Source of the DNA: Sorangium cellulosum So0157-2
Lineage (GTDB): Bacteria > Myxococcota_A > Polyangia > Polyangiales > Polyangiaceae
Direction of reading: 5' to 3'
DNA length: 64,000 nt
Assembly: GCF_000418325.1 (NCBI RefSeq)
Contig: NC_021658.1
Location: 3,734,001 to 3,798,000, forward strand
Positions 18,640 through 27,594 of the stretch are shown here, piece after piece. Below the pieces are notes generated by a model. That model saw nothing but the letters and a program-made list of their open reading frames with translations, was not told the DNA's origin and searched no databases. Position 1 is the first letter of the stretch; each line of letters opens with the position of its first letter. Both the position numbers and the translations under genes were made by a program.

Positions 18640-20192
18640 GTGGCGTTCCTCGATCAGTTGAAGGACTACCTGGAGGGGATCGGGCAGGCGAGACCTGCCT
18701 TCGTGCCCGACGTCGCGGCGCACCGGCGGCATCTGCTGTCCGCCCTGGAGGAGCTCGAGCGGAGCGGCAAGCCTGAAATCGATGTACTGTGGCACCAGAG
18801 TTACTGGGCGTGGCGTCTCGAGCCCTTCGCTTCGGAGCTGGGCAGATTGCTTCTTGAAGGATTTGCCAAGGGCTTACCGGCCGACGAGATCTCGGCGCTG
18901 ATCAACGTGTCTTTGAGTCGCACGCTGGGGCTAGACGTGACAGCCGGCTCCGCTGTCAAGGACCGAGAGCTTGATCGACTGCGGAAGCTGGCCGCCCAAG
19001 GTGTCGCGGGAAGGAAGGAGCCCGAGTTCGACATCGCCCGGTATGCTCGTGAGATCCGCGCTGTCGCTCGCGCCGGCGATCGCTGGATCTTGACGTCTAT
19101 CGGCAGGCTACTCATGGATCTTCCCACTCGGGATGCCGTCCGGTGGCTGCTCACCGTCGAGGCTGTGCAGTCGCGAGGACCCAGGGACGAGTGGCGGCTG
19201 TCGCGCAGATCTGCCGCAGAGCTCCTGGGGAGCTCGGATGGGATGATCTACGAGGATCAAGACTTGGGCCCGCCTGTTGCGAGCGAGACGCTCCGTCGGC
19301 TTTCCAGCCTGGAGATCCTCGCCTACAGCAGCTATGTCGGAGGGGGATTCACCGAGTTTGAGATTCGTCCCGAGGGGCGCCCGCTGCTTGAGGAGATCGC
19401 CACCGGCACGAGCACGCCGTTCTCCGTCCTCGCACAGGCCTTGCTCCAGGACGAGACCTCCGCCGTGCTCGGGCAGATCCGCCCCGTCGCGACGCGCATC
19501 CAGAGTGAGGGTGCGGCGGCGGCGACCACGCGGCATGCGCGCATGGTCGTCCACGAGGTTCGAAACGCGCTCGTGCCGGTGCGCGGGGCACTCGACGACC
19601 TCTATCGCGATGTCGAGCGGAGCGGCGCCGCAGCCGCGATCTTACCCCATCAGGACGCGATCGATGGCGGGATCGACCGGATCTTCCGGTTCCTGAGAGA
19701 CATGCTGAACGTCGCCGCGCTGGGCGCTGAGCCGGCAGAGCCGTTCGACGTCGCGCCGGCCATCGAGGAGGCCCTCGCCGCGGTGGCGGAAGAGTTCGGC
19801 GCGCGCATGTCGTTTCCGAAGAGCGGTCCGCTGCCGCCCGTCGTAGGCCATCGACGTCGCTTCACCCTGGCCATCGTCAACATGCTCCGGAACGCGGCGC
19901 AGGCGTCCTCTGGTGCGTCGGCCGAGGTGCGGGTCACGGCGGAGGCAGCCGCCGGGGGGGACGAGCTCTTGATTCTGGTGGACGACAGCGGCCCCGGCGT
20001 GCCAAGCGAGCACCGGGAGGCCATCTTCAGGCGAGGGTTCTCGATGCGACCGGGCGGTACCGGGGAAGGGCTGGCGCTCGTGCGCGAGGTGGTGGAGCAG
20101 GAGATGCATGGGCACGCGCGCTGCGAGGAGAGCCCCTCGGCGGCGCCCGTTTCAGGCTCCGGATCCCGGTACGACAGAGGGTGGATCAATGA
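18640..20192 (+). CDS. soluble histidine kinase with winged-helix-like N-terminus (apparent frameshift near its end)
   Basis: Partner of the receiver-nuclease gene that follows. Start GTG 18640. Residues 1-~255 are unfamiliar, with no membrane segment; ~150-255 look like a winged helix ('RLSRRSAAELLGSS', 'LSSLEILAYSSYVGGGFTEF'). Dimerisation/phosphoacceptor helix: 'MVVHEVRNALVPVRGALDD' with His305. ATPase motifs: N-box 'IVNMLRNAAQ' (Asn414), G1 'DDSGPGVP' (448-455), G2 'GGTGEGLAL' (472-480). At 20133-20136 the C-run appears one base short: the literal frame runs on out of phase, whereas adding one C gives 'GGARFRLRIP' and a stop TGA at 20190-20192 that overlaps the next ATG. Total ~517 aa. 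Either a sequencing error or a recent mutation removing only the last ~20 residues. Confidence 0.85.
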
Positions 20193-21115
20193 GATCGACG
20201 GGAAGAGTTCTCATCATCGACGACGATCCGAGCTTCGTGAGGCTCTACGAGAGCCGTCTCGGAGAGGAAGGATACCTCGTCGAGACGGCGCCCGATGCGG
20301 GCGCCGCGCTGGCCAAGCTCGATCAGCCAGGGTGGGACGTCGTCCTGCTCGACCAGAAGCTCCAAGGGCGCGAGGGGCCGGACTCAGGGCTCGATCTCCT
20401 TGCCGAGATCGGTCGCCGTGCGCCCTCCGCGAAGACGCTCCTCGTGACGGCTTACGCGACGCCGTCCGCAATCACGCGGGCGTTTCAAGAGGGGGTCTAC
20501 GACTACCTGCAGAAAGACGAGTTCTTCCGCATTCTCCTGCTCCCAAAGCTCCGTAACGCCATCGAGGCGGTCCGTGCGCGTCAACTTGGCGAACTCACGG
20601 ACGAGGAGACGGAGGCGACTCTTCGGGAGGCCTGGGCAGCTGTCGAGTCCGAGGCCGATCCGAACCGGAAGGGGAAACTTCTAGAAGATCTGATGCTGCT
20701 CCTGGTCAAGACCATCCCGGGCTTCCGTCAGGCCCAGGCCAGGCGTCGCAACGATGTTGAGGAGATTGACGTCCTGATCCGCAACGAGTCCACAGACCCG
20801 TTCTGGGCGAACGAGCGGACGTCCTATATCCTGATCGAGTGCAAGAACTGGACGAAGCCCGCCGGTGTCAACGAGCTACGCAGCTTCATGTGGAAGCTAG
20901 AGCGACGCTATGGCCGGTGTCGGCTCGGCCTCTTCGTGGCCGTGGGCGGGTTCACGAGCTCGTTCCGCGACGACCTCCGCGGCGAGCGTAAGGACGACCA
21001 CCTGGTCCTCCTCCTCGACCGTGACGACCTCCGCGCGCTCGTCCTCGCCTCGGATCGCAACGCGTGCCTCAAGACGTTCCACGAGCGGGCCGTCGTCGAG
21101 CTCAATGGCCACTGA
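20189..21115 (+). CDS. response regulator with PD-(D/E)XK nuclease-like output domain
   Basis: 308 aa from ATG 20189, overlapping the kinase stop as ATGA, so the two are translationally coupled. Residues 1-~125 are a standard receiver: 'VLIIDDDPSF' (acidic pocket 11-13), phosphoacceptor Asp55 ('DVVLLDQKL'), Thr87 ('LLVTAYA') and Lys109 ('DYLQKDEF'). Residues ~140-300 are not a DNA-binding output. They show the order expected of restriction-endonuclease folds: Glu166/Asp167 on a helix ('KLLEDLMLLL'), Asp194 in 'NDVEEIDVLIRN', then Glu217-Cys-Lys219 in 'YILIECKNWTKP', followed by 'FMWKLERRY' and 'GLFVAVGGFTSSF' as in Mrr-like domains. The catalytic D...ExK set is intact. Predicted role: phosphorylation-gated nuclease or DNA/nucleic-acid-binding effector. 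Domain fusion is seen; the activity is inference. Confidence 0.8.
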   Translation: MRSTGRVLIIDDDPSFVRLYESRLGEEGYLVETAPDAGAALAKLDQPGWDVVLLDQKLQGREGPDSGLDLLAEIGRRAPSAKTLLVTAYATPSAITRAFQEGVYDYLQKDEFFRILLLPKLRNAIEAVRARQLGELTDEETEATLREAWAAVESEADPNRKGKLLEDLMLLLVKTIPGFRQAQARRRNDVEEIDVLIRNESTDPFWANERTSYILIECKNWTKPAGVNELRSFMWKLERRYGRCRLGLFVAVGGFTSSFRDDLRGERKDDHLVLLLDRDDLRALVLASDRNACLKTFHERAVVELNGH

Positions 21116-21390
21116 CGACGGGCTGCACCGAGCCGGGTATCTCAACCCGATCGCGGCGAGCTCCTGCTGCCCACCCGTGTGCGCATCCTGAACGACGACA
21201 GCGGCTCCCGCCTCGCCTCGTCCGAGGCCGCCGAGCCGCCGGCCCCCGCCGTCGCCTGGCCGCCCGGCCGTGTTGCCGTTGCGCCGCCCAGCCGCCCCGC
21301 TGCAAGATGCCCACGCGCACGGCGCCCCGCGCCCCCGGCGCGGCCGTCGAACCGCACCCGACTTCCCTCCTTCGGACCCTAGCCCCCGCG

Positions 21391-22992
21391 ATGACCAGCG
21401 AACCGACCTTCATCGAGAACCCCGTCCTCCGGGGCTTTCACCCCGATCCCTCCATCCTCCGGGTGGGCGAGGACTACTACCTGGCCACCTCCACCTTCGA
21501 GTGGTTCCCCGGCGTGCGGCTCCACCACAGCCGCGATCTCCGCCACTGGAACCCCATCGGCTATGCGCTGGACCGCCGCTCGCAGCTCGACCTGCTCGGC
21601 AACCCACGCTCGGGCGGCGTCTGGGCGCCTTGCCTCACCCACGCCGGCGGCGTGTTCTACCTCGTCTACACCGACGTGAAGTCCTGGGGCGGCTTCGTCG
21701 ACGCGCACAACTACTACGTCACCGCGAGCCGCATCGAGGGGCCGTGGTCCGAGCCCGTCGCGCTGAACCGCGGCGGCTTCGACCCGTCGCTGTTCCACGA
21801 CGAGGACGGCCGAGCGTGGCTCGTCAACATGGTGTGGGACCACCGCCCCGGCAACAACCAGTTCCCCGGCATCGTGCTGCAGGAGCTCGATCTCGAGCAG
21901 CGCCGCCTCGTCGGCGAGCGCCGCTGGATCTTCACCGGCAGCGGCCGCGGCTGCACCGAGGGGCCGCACCTCTACCGGCGCGGGGACCACTACTACCTCC
22001 TCGTCGCCGAGGGCGGCACCAGCTACGAGCACGCCGCCGTCGTGGCGCGCTCCCGCCGCATCGAGGGGCCCTACGAGGTCGACCCGAGCGCCCCGCTCCT
22101 GACCTCCGTCCACGACCCGGCCCTCGAGCTGCAGAAGGCCGGGCACGGCTGCCTTGTCGAGACCACCACGGGCGAGTGGTACCTCGCCCACCTGGTCGGG
22201 CGGCCGCTCCCGGGCGAGCGCCGCTGCATCCTCGGCCGCGAGACCGCGATCCAGCGGGTGCGCTGGACCGACGACGGCTGGCTCGCGCTCGACGGGGCGC
22301 CGCGACCGCCCGCGCCCGCCGTCCGCGTGCCGGCGCCCCGCCTGCCGGACCACCCCTTCGAGGAGCCCCCGGCGCGCGATCACTTCGACCGGGCGGCGCT
22401 CGGCGTCGCGTACCAGACGCTGCGCGACGTGCCCGACGAGCGCTGGGTGTCGCTGCGCGAGCGCCCCGGTTACCTGCGCGTCCGCGGCCGCGAGTCGCCG
22501 CACTCGCTGCACCGGCAGAGCGTCGTCGGCCGCCGCATCCAGTCGCTCCGCTGCCGCGTCGAGACCTGCCTCGAGTTCGAGCCGGCCTCGTTCCAGCAGA
22601 TGGCGGGGCTCATGTGCCTGTACGACGACGAGAGCTTCTTCTACGCGCTGCTCGGCCACGACGAGCGCGCCGGGCGCTCGATCGCGCTCCTCGGCAGCGA
22701 GCACGGGCGGCTCACCTGGCTCGCGCGCCCGGCCGCCTGCGCCGCCCCGCGCGTCCACCTCCGCTTCGAGCTCTCCGGCAAGGACCTCCAGTTCTCGTCG
22801 TCGATCGACGGAGAGCGCTTCGACCCGCTCGGCCCGGTGCTCGACGCGTCGCTCCTGTCCGACGAGCGCACCTCGCGTGGCCTGGGCTTCACCGGCGCCT
22901 TCGCGGCGCTGTGCGCCCACGACCTCACCGGCAGCGGCCTCCCCGCCGATTTCGACTACCTCGACTACGCCGAGCTCCCGCAGGAGCCCTGA
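21391..22992 (+). CDS. xynB: GH43 beta-xylosidase/alpha-L-arabinofuranosidase
   Basis: 533 aa, the usual length of XynB-type GH43 enzymes. The N-terminal five-bladed propeller holds the catalytic residues: Asp19 in 'GFHPDPSIL' (general base), Asp131 in 'GGFDPSLFHDEDGRAWL' (pKa modulator) and Glu190 in 'CTEGPHLY' (general acid). The C-terminal ~200 residues form the typical beta-sandwich ('QMAGLMCLYDDESFFYALLG'). There is no signal peptide, so it acts in the cytoplasm on imported xylo-oligosaccharides. Start ATG 21391 gives the family N-terminus 'FIENPVLRGFHPDPS'. It is monocistronic here, convergent with a receiver-kinase gene. Confidence 0.9.
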   Translation: MTSEPTFIENPVLRGFHPDPSILRVGEDYYLATSTFEWFPGVRLHHSRDLRHWNPIGYALDRRSQLDLLGNPRSGGVWAPCLTHAGGVFYLVYTDVKSWGGFVDAHNYYVTASRIEGPWSEPVALNRGGFDPSLFHDEDGRAWLVNMVWDHRPGNNQFPGIVLQELDLEQRRLVGERRWIFTGSGRGCTEGPHLYRRGDHYYLLVAEGGTSYEHAAVVARSRRIEGPYEVDPSAPLLTSVHDPALELQKAGHGCLVETTTGEWYLAHLVGRPLPGERRCILGRETAIQRVRWTDDGWLALDGAPRPPAPAVRVPAPRLPDHPFEEPPARDHFDRAALGVAYQTLRDVPDERWVSLRERPGYLRVRGRESPHSLHRQSVVGRRIQSLRCRVETCLEFEPASFQQMAGLMCLYDDESFFYALLGHDERAGRSIALLGSEHGRLTWLARPAACAAPRVHLRFELSGKDLQFSSSIDGERFDPLGPVLDASLLSDERTSRGLGFTGAFAALCAHDLTGSGLPADFDYLDYAELPQEP

Positions 22993-23064
22993 TCCCCTCT
23001 CGAGCGGTCTTCGCCCTGCGTTACAGAGCGGCGTTCACCCGCACAGGAGACGGGTCCAGCTCGG

Positions 23065-23111
23065 CGTTTTCGGCGCGGAAGCCCACTCCGGTGCGCTGAG
23101 CACCGAAAACG
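23065..23111. terminator. bidirectional terminator-like hairpin
   Basis: Arms 'cgttttcggcgc' and 'gcaccgaaaacg' (one mismatch) around a ~23-nt loop, placed between two convergent genes (GH43 ends 22992, kinase ends 23150). Confidence 0.55.
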
Positions 23112-23149
23112 TCGAGATGGGCCCGTATCCGAAGCGGGTGACCGCCGCT

Positions 23150-24391
23150 CTAGGCGGCCGCCTCGGCGTCGGGCGCCGGCGCCACGGGCAGGGCCACGAA
23201 GAACGTCGCCCCCTTCGAGACCACGCTCTCGACCCAGATGCGCCCCCCGTGCCCCTCGACGATGCGCTGCGCGATGGCGAGCCCGAGGCCCGTCGAGCGC
23301 TCTCCGCCGGTGCTGACCGTCCTCGCCCGGCCGAACGGGCGGAACAGCTTGCCGATGTCCTCCGGCGCGATCCCGGGCCCCTCGTCCTGGACCGACAGGA
23401 GCACCTCGGCGGCGCCCCCGTCCGCGGTGGGGGCGCCCTCGACCCGGACGCGGATGGTCGTGCCCGGCGGGGAGTAGTGGATCGCGTTGCTGATCAGGTT
23501 GTTGAGCACCTGCTCCAGCTTGTGGACGTCCACGTCGACCCGCGGGACGCTCTCGTCGCTCTCGACGACGAGCTTCATGCTCTTCTGCCCGGCCAGCACC
23601 ATGTTGAGCGCCACGTTCGACGCGACGAGCTGGACGACATCCGTGCTCTTCCGGTCGAGGTTCAGCTTGCCGAGCTCGATCATCGACACGTCGAGCAGGT
23701 CGTTGATGAGCGAGAGCATGAACTTGCTCGAGCTCCGGATCATCTGGATGATCTCGACCCCGTCCTCCCGGAGCAGCGACGCTTGCTCCCCGCGGCGGTG
23801 GGTCATCAGCATGAAGTCGCTGTAGCCCAGGATGACGCCGAGCGGGTTCCGGAGGTCGTGGGCCGCCATGCCGACGAAGCGGTTCTTCTCCTCGTTCAGC
23901 CGGACGAGCTCGGCGTTCTTGGCCGCGAGCTCCTCGTGCATCTGGAGGAGCTGCCGGTTGCTCTCCTCCAGCGTGTCGGCGTACTGCTTGAGCTTGAGCT
24001 GGCTCCGCTTGTGCTCGATGGCGTAGCGGATCGTGCGCTCGAGGATCTGCGCGTCGAACCGCCCCTTCACGAGGTAATCCGCCGCGCCCGCGCTCATCGC
24101 GGCCATGTCGATCTCCTCGTCGCCGACCCCGGTCAGCATGATGATGGGGATCGCGCAGCCGAAGCGGTTCGCCTCGTGCACGACGTCGAGCCCGGTGCGG
24201 GCGTCGAGCCGGTAATCGAGGAGGCAGACGTCGTAGCCGCCGGCGAGCAGCGCCTCGATCGCCTCGTCCGAGGTGCTCAGCCATGTGACGTCGTAGCGGG
24301 TCCGGGACACCTCGCGGAGGAGCCTGCGCGTGACGAGGTGATCGACCTCGTCGTCATCGACCACCAGGATCTTGATCTCGCTGTCGTTCAT
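23150..24391 (-). CDS. receiver-histidine kinase hybrid
   Basis: 413 aa from ATG 24391. N-terminal receiver (1-~125): 'ILVVDDDEVD', phosphoacceptor Asp59 ('DVCLLDYRLD'), Lys109 ('DYLVKGRF'). A coiled coil (~130-170) leads to a kinase core: 'MAAHDLRNPLGVILGYSDFM' (His178), N-box 'NNLISNAIHYSPPGT', G1 'VQDEGPGIAPEDIGKLF', G2 'GERSTGLGLAIA'. No membrane segment, so a cytosolic relay protein whose kinase is probably gated by its own receiver. It lies ~118 bp downstream of, and co-directional with, a Ser/Thr kinase-receiver fusion, making a likely two-gene signalling operon. Confidence 0.9.
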   Translation of the reverse strand: MNDSEIKILVVDDDEVDHLVTRRLLREVSRTRYDVTWLSTSDEAIEALLAGGYDVCLLDYRLDARTGLDVVHEANRFGCAIPIIMLTGVGDEEIDMAAMSAGAADYLVKGRFDAQILERTIRYAIEHKRSQLKLKQYADTLEESNRQLLQMHEELAAKNAELVRLNEEKNRFVGMAAHDLRNPLGVILGYSDFMLMTHRRGEQASLLREDGVEIIQMIRSSSKFMLSLINDLLDVSMIELGKLNLDRKSTDVVQLVASNVALNMVLAGQKSMKLVVESDESVPRVDVDVHKLEQVLNNLISNAIHYSPPGTTIRVRVEGAPTADGGAAEVLLSVQDEGPGIAPEDIGKLFRPFGRARTVSTGGERSTGLGLAIAQRIVEGHGGRIWVESVVSKGATFFVALPVAPAPDAEAAA

Positions 24392-24509
24392 CAGGAGCCT
24401 CGACGTCGCCGACCCGTCGGTACACCGGCGATCTCGCCCCGGCGCGCGACGCGCCACGCCGCCCGCGCCGAAAGCCCCGGCGCCGTGGGCATGGTCCCCG
24501 TTCCGATCA

Positions 24510-26003
24510 TCATTGCTTGCGCTTCTGCTCGTCCGCGACGCCCACGAGCGCGCGCGCCAGGGTGATGAGCTGCCCCGCGTCGAACGGCTTGACGAGGAAC
24601 GCCGAGGCGCCGAGGCGCGACAGGCACTGCCAGTCCGCCGCGCCCCCGGTCCCGGTCGCCACGATGATCGGGAAGTCCCCCCGCGGCAGCTTCCGCACCG
24701 CCGCGGTGAGGGCGATGCCGTCGAGGCCGGGCATGTCCAGATCGAACACCCCGAGCGACGGGGGGTTCGCCTCGATGGCGGCGAGCGCCGCCGCGCCGTC
24801 GGGCGCGGTCTCGATGACGGCGCCGGGCAGCGCCTGCGCGAGGACGCTGACGAGGAAGGTGCGGAACGACGGGCTGTCGTCGGCCACCATGACGCGCGTC
24901 GTGCGGGCGTAGGCCGGCATGGCGCTGCGGGCGTCGAGGAGCGCCTCGCGCAGCGCGTCCGCGCTCGCCATGCGCTGGTCGGGCTCCTTGGCCAGCGCCG
25001 CGAGCACCGGCGCGTCGAACGACGGCGGCAGGTCCAGGCAGAGCTCGCTCGGCGGGATCGGCGGCTGATAGGCGTGCTGCATCACCAGATCGACGGTGCT
25101 CGTGCTCTGGAACGGCAGGCGGCCGGCGAGCAGGTAGTAGGCGACCACCCCGAGCGCGTAGACGTCGATCCGCGGCAGCAGCGCCGGGTCGAGCTGCCGG
25201 CCCAGCGCCACCTCGGGCGCCAGGTACGCCGGGGTGCCCGAGAAGGCGAGCTCGACCCGGTCGCCGCGGGGGATGCGCTTCGCGAGGCCGAGATCGGCGA
25301 CCACGACGCGGAGGGCCTGGCCGACGAGGATGTTGCTCGGCTTGACGTCGCGGTGGGCGATGCCCGAGGCGTGGATCGCCGACACGCCGAGGCAGGCCTG
25401 GTCGAGGATGCTCAGCGCCTCGTCGAGCCCGAGCCGGCCGCCCTTGCTGTGGACGTGGGTGTCGAGCGTGACCCCGGGCACGTACTGCATCACGAAGTAC
25501 GGCGCGTTGACGTACTCCCCGAAGGCGTAGATCTCGACGACGTTCGGGTGGTGGACGCGCGCCATCGCCCGCGCCTCCGCGAGCAGCCGGGCCTGCATCT
25601 GCGCGTTGTCGAGCTGCTCCGGCCGGAGCAGCTTGATGGCCACGTCGCGCTGGAGCTGCTCGTCGCGCGCCAGGAGGATGACGCCCATCGCCCCCTCGCC
25701 GAGCCGACCCAGAATGCGATAGACCCCTCCCAGTAAAGTACCGTCGGGAGGTACCTGAACGTGGCCTCCGCCCTCGTGCATGCTCGAGCGGGTGGCGGCC
25801 AGCGCGAGGTCCTCGTCGCTCAGCGTCGAGCTGTCGCTCTGGCGCTCGACCGGCGGCTCGACCCGCGCGGGGGACCGGTCGCGCACGACGGTGTCGACGC
25901 CCGGCAGCGTATCCGCGACGTCGGGCACGAGGGGCGCCGGGGGATCGCCGCCGTTCTCGCTTCCGGAACTGAAGCCAGGCGGGCCGCCCGCCGCATCTGC
26001 CAT
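24510..26003 (-). CDS. Ser/Thr protein kinase-receiver fusion
   Basis: 497 aa from ATG 26003 (ATG 26012 also possible). Residues ~75-345 are a complete Hanks-type kinase: 'GRLGEGAMGVILLA' (Gly loop), 'DVAIKLLRPE' (Lys), 'HRDVKPSNIL' (catalytic loop), 'VVADLGLAK' (a DLG variant of DFG) and 'GTPAYLAPEVA'. After a short linker, residues ~370-490 form a receiver: 'VMVADDSPSF', 'LGVFDLDMPGLDGI' (phosphoacceptor Asp) and 'SAFLVKPF'. The order kinase-then-receiver joins eukaryotic-type and two-component signalling in one polypeptide; the downstream receiver-histidine kinase is an obvious candidate phosphodonor. No transmembrane segment. Confidence 0.88.
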   Translation of the reverse strand: MADAAGGPPGFSSGSENGGDPPAPLVPDVADTLPGVDTVVRDRSPARVEPPVERQSDSSTLSDEDLALAATRSSMHEGGGHVQVPPDGTLLGGVYRILGRLGEGAMGVILLARDEQLQRDVAIKLLRPEQLDNAQMQARLLAEARAMARVHHPNVVEIYAFGEYVNAPYFVMQYVPGVTLDTHVHSKGGRLGLDEALSILDQACLGVSAIHASGIAHRDVKPSNILVGQALRVVVADLGLAKRIPRGDRVELAFSGTPAYLAPEVALGRQLDPALLPRIDVYALGVVAYYLLAGRLPFQSTSTVDLVMQHAYQPPIPPSELCLDLPPSFDAPVLAALAKEPDQRMASADALREALLDARSAMPAYARTTRVMVADDSPSFRTFLVSVLAQALPGAVIETAPDGAAALAAIEANPPSLGVFDLDMPGLDGIALTAAVRKLPRGDFPIIVATGTGGAADWQCLSRLGASAFLVKPFDAGQLITLARALVGVADEQKRKQ

Positions 26004-26012
26004 GGAGCGCAT

Positions 26013-26431
26013 GATACGTGCCCTGCTCATGCCTATCAACGAAGAGCGACACGTGCTGCAGCTGCGAAGCGGCGTGCACGCGACTGCCTGTGGACGTGTC
26101 GCGGGAGCGTCACGTCCGCCGCCATGGCTGTGCATGCGTCCGCGCGGCGTCAAGCGCGATGTCGAGAGTGTGTCGGAATGCCACGCTGCTCAGCGCGGCT
26201 GGCCCCTCGCGCGGAGCGGCGCGCGCCAGCGTGGCTGGGCGCCGCGGAGGAGGAGGAGCGGCGCCCGGCGGGGCGGCCTCGACAGCGGCGCTCGCGGATG
26301 CGGACTGAGCGGAGCCCCTGGAAAGGGCCCTGCAGAAGGGGGCGCGGGGGCGGAAGGCGATGTGCTCGCGGAGCCCGGAGCGATCGGCATGGGCGCGCGG
26401 GTCGCGACCGCTCATGGCGTCCGCCGGGCGC
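26013..26431. other. intergenic, no feature seen
   Basis: 419 bp between two minus-strand genes. It must contain the promoter of the kinase-receiver operon. No repeat, hairpin or small gene was identified. Confidence 0.4.
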
Positions 26432-27259
26432 TCAGGCGGCCCCGATGCCGGCGAGGTAGGCCCGCGCGAGGTGGATGTTGTCGTTCTGCGAAGGGTGGAA
26501 GTCGCGGCGCACGTACTCGCGGATACCGCGGAGAAACACGCCCTTCAGCACGGACCTGTGGCTGAGGGGCGGGAGGCGCGCTGTCGTCGACGCCGCGCGC
26601 GCGCCGCGCTCGCCGCGGCGGGGGAGCTCCTGGGCGAGCAGCACGAGCAGGGCGGAGAGCCAGAACATCGACAGCGTGATCGTGGCGACCGCGAAGCCGG
26701 CGAGGCGCAGGGCGTAGCTCGGGTTGACGATCTTCAGCACGTCGAAGGCGACGGTCTTGTGCTCGATCTCCTCGGCGGCGTGCCAGAGCAGGAGCTCCCG
26801 CGCGGTCGGGTGGGCGAGGTCGAGCGTGCCGGCCTGGAGCGCGTCCTCCGCCATGATCGCGGTGTAGTGCTCGAGGGCCGCGGTGACCGAGAGCCGCAGC
26901 TCGGGCGAGCTGACGCGCTCGATGCCGTCGTAGGCGACCCGCTCGTAGGCGCGGAGGAAGCGGTCGATCTCGTAGCCCTGCGCGCGGAGCAGGTCGAAGA
27001 ACCGCTCGTGCGCCTTGGCGTGGTGCCCTTCCTGTCCGAAGAACGCCTTCACCTGGGCGCGCAGCGCCGGGTCCTCGACGCGGTCGGCGTAGCGCGCGAC
27101 GCTGCGGATGAAGAAGCGCTCGCCCGCCGGGAACAGCAGGTTGACGGCGTTGGCGACGTGGGTCGGCACCATGTGGCCGCCGAGCCAGTGGCGGGTGAGG
27201 CCCTGCTCGAACGACACGGGCGGCTTACGCGGCTTGAGGGGGGCATTTTCGGTGACCAT
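26432..27259 (-). CDS. putative metal-dependent hydrolase (PF10118/YbcI-like family)
   Basis: 275 aa from ATG 27259, preceded by 'ggaaggag' at ideal spacing. Features of the PF10118 'metal-dependent hydrolase' family: N-terminal 'RHWLGGHMVPTHVANAVNLL' and 'FPAGERFFIRSVARY', central 'FFGQEGHHAKAHERFFD' and 'ALEHYTAIMAEDAL', and 'LLLWHAAEEIEHKTVAFDV'. The repeated E-x-x-H and E-x-x-E-H motifs suggest a ferritin-like di-metal site rather than a classical hydrolase; this is inference. One hydrophobic stretch lies at ~200-220. An operator-like palindrome sits ~115 bp upstream. Substrate unknown. Confidence 0.8.
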   Translation of the reverse strand: MVTENAPLKPRKPPVSFEQGLTRHWLGGHMVPTHVANAVNLLFPAGERFFIRSVARYADRVEDPALRAQVKAFFGQEGHHAKAHERFFDLLRAQGYEIDRFLRAYERVAYDGIERVSSPELRLSVTAALEHYTAIMAEDALQAGTLDLAHPTARELLLWHAAEEIEHKTVAFDVLKIVNPSYALRLAGFAVATITLSMFWLSALLVLLAQELPRRGERGARAASTTARLPPLSHRSVLKGVFLRGIREYVRRDFHPSQNDNIHLARAYLAGIGAA

Positions 27260-27374
27260 CGAGCTCTCCTTCCTCGCCATTGCTCCCAGCAGCGCCGGTC
27301 GCGGCGCCGGTGGAGCCCGTGCCGGGCGCGGAGCAGCGCGCCAAGGGCACGGGTGCCGGTCCGTGTCCATAGCA

Positions 27375-27397
27375 GCTATTGAACTGTAGTCAATAGC
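27375..27397. promoter_or_regulatory. operator-like palindrome
   Basis: Perfect 8-bp inverted repeat 'gctattga' / 'tcaatagc' with a 7-nt spacer ('actgtag'), AT-rich in an otherwise GC-rich region, about 115 bp upstream of the metal-dependent hydrolase start. Size and form suit a TetR-type regulator site. No regulator gene is adjacent. Confidence 0.5.
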
Positions 27398-27594
27398 GCA
27401 CGGCGAGGCGAGGGGCCGCGTGGCGGGGATGGAACTGTCCGCCATGCGGGCCCCAACCTCTACGCTCCACGTCGGCGGTCATGGGAGCGGCCGGCGTGTG
27501 ATGGCCGGCCGCCCCGCTTCACCGAGAGCCCGCTGATGTTTGTGCGCTGGTGTCGCCGGAGCAGCGGAGCCCGGCACGGGGCGGCGCTGGATGC

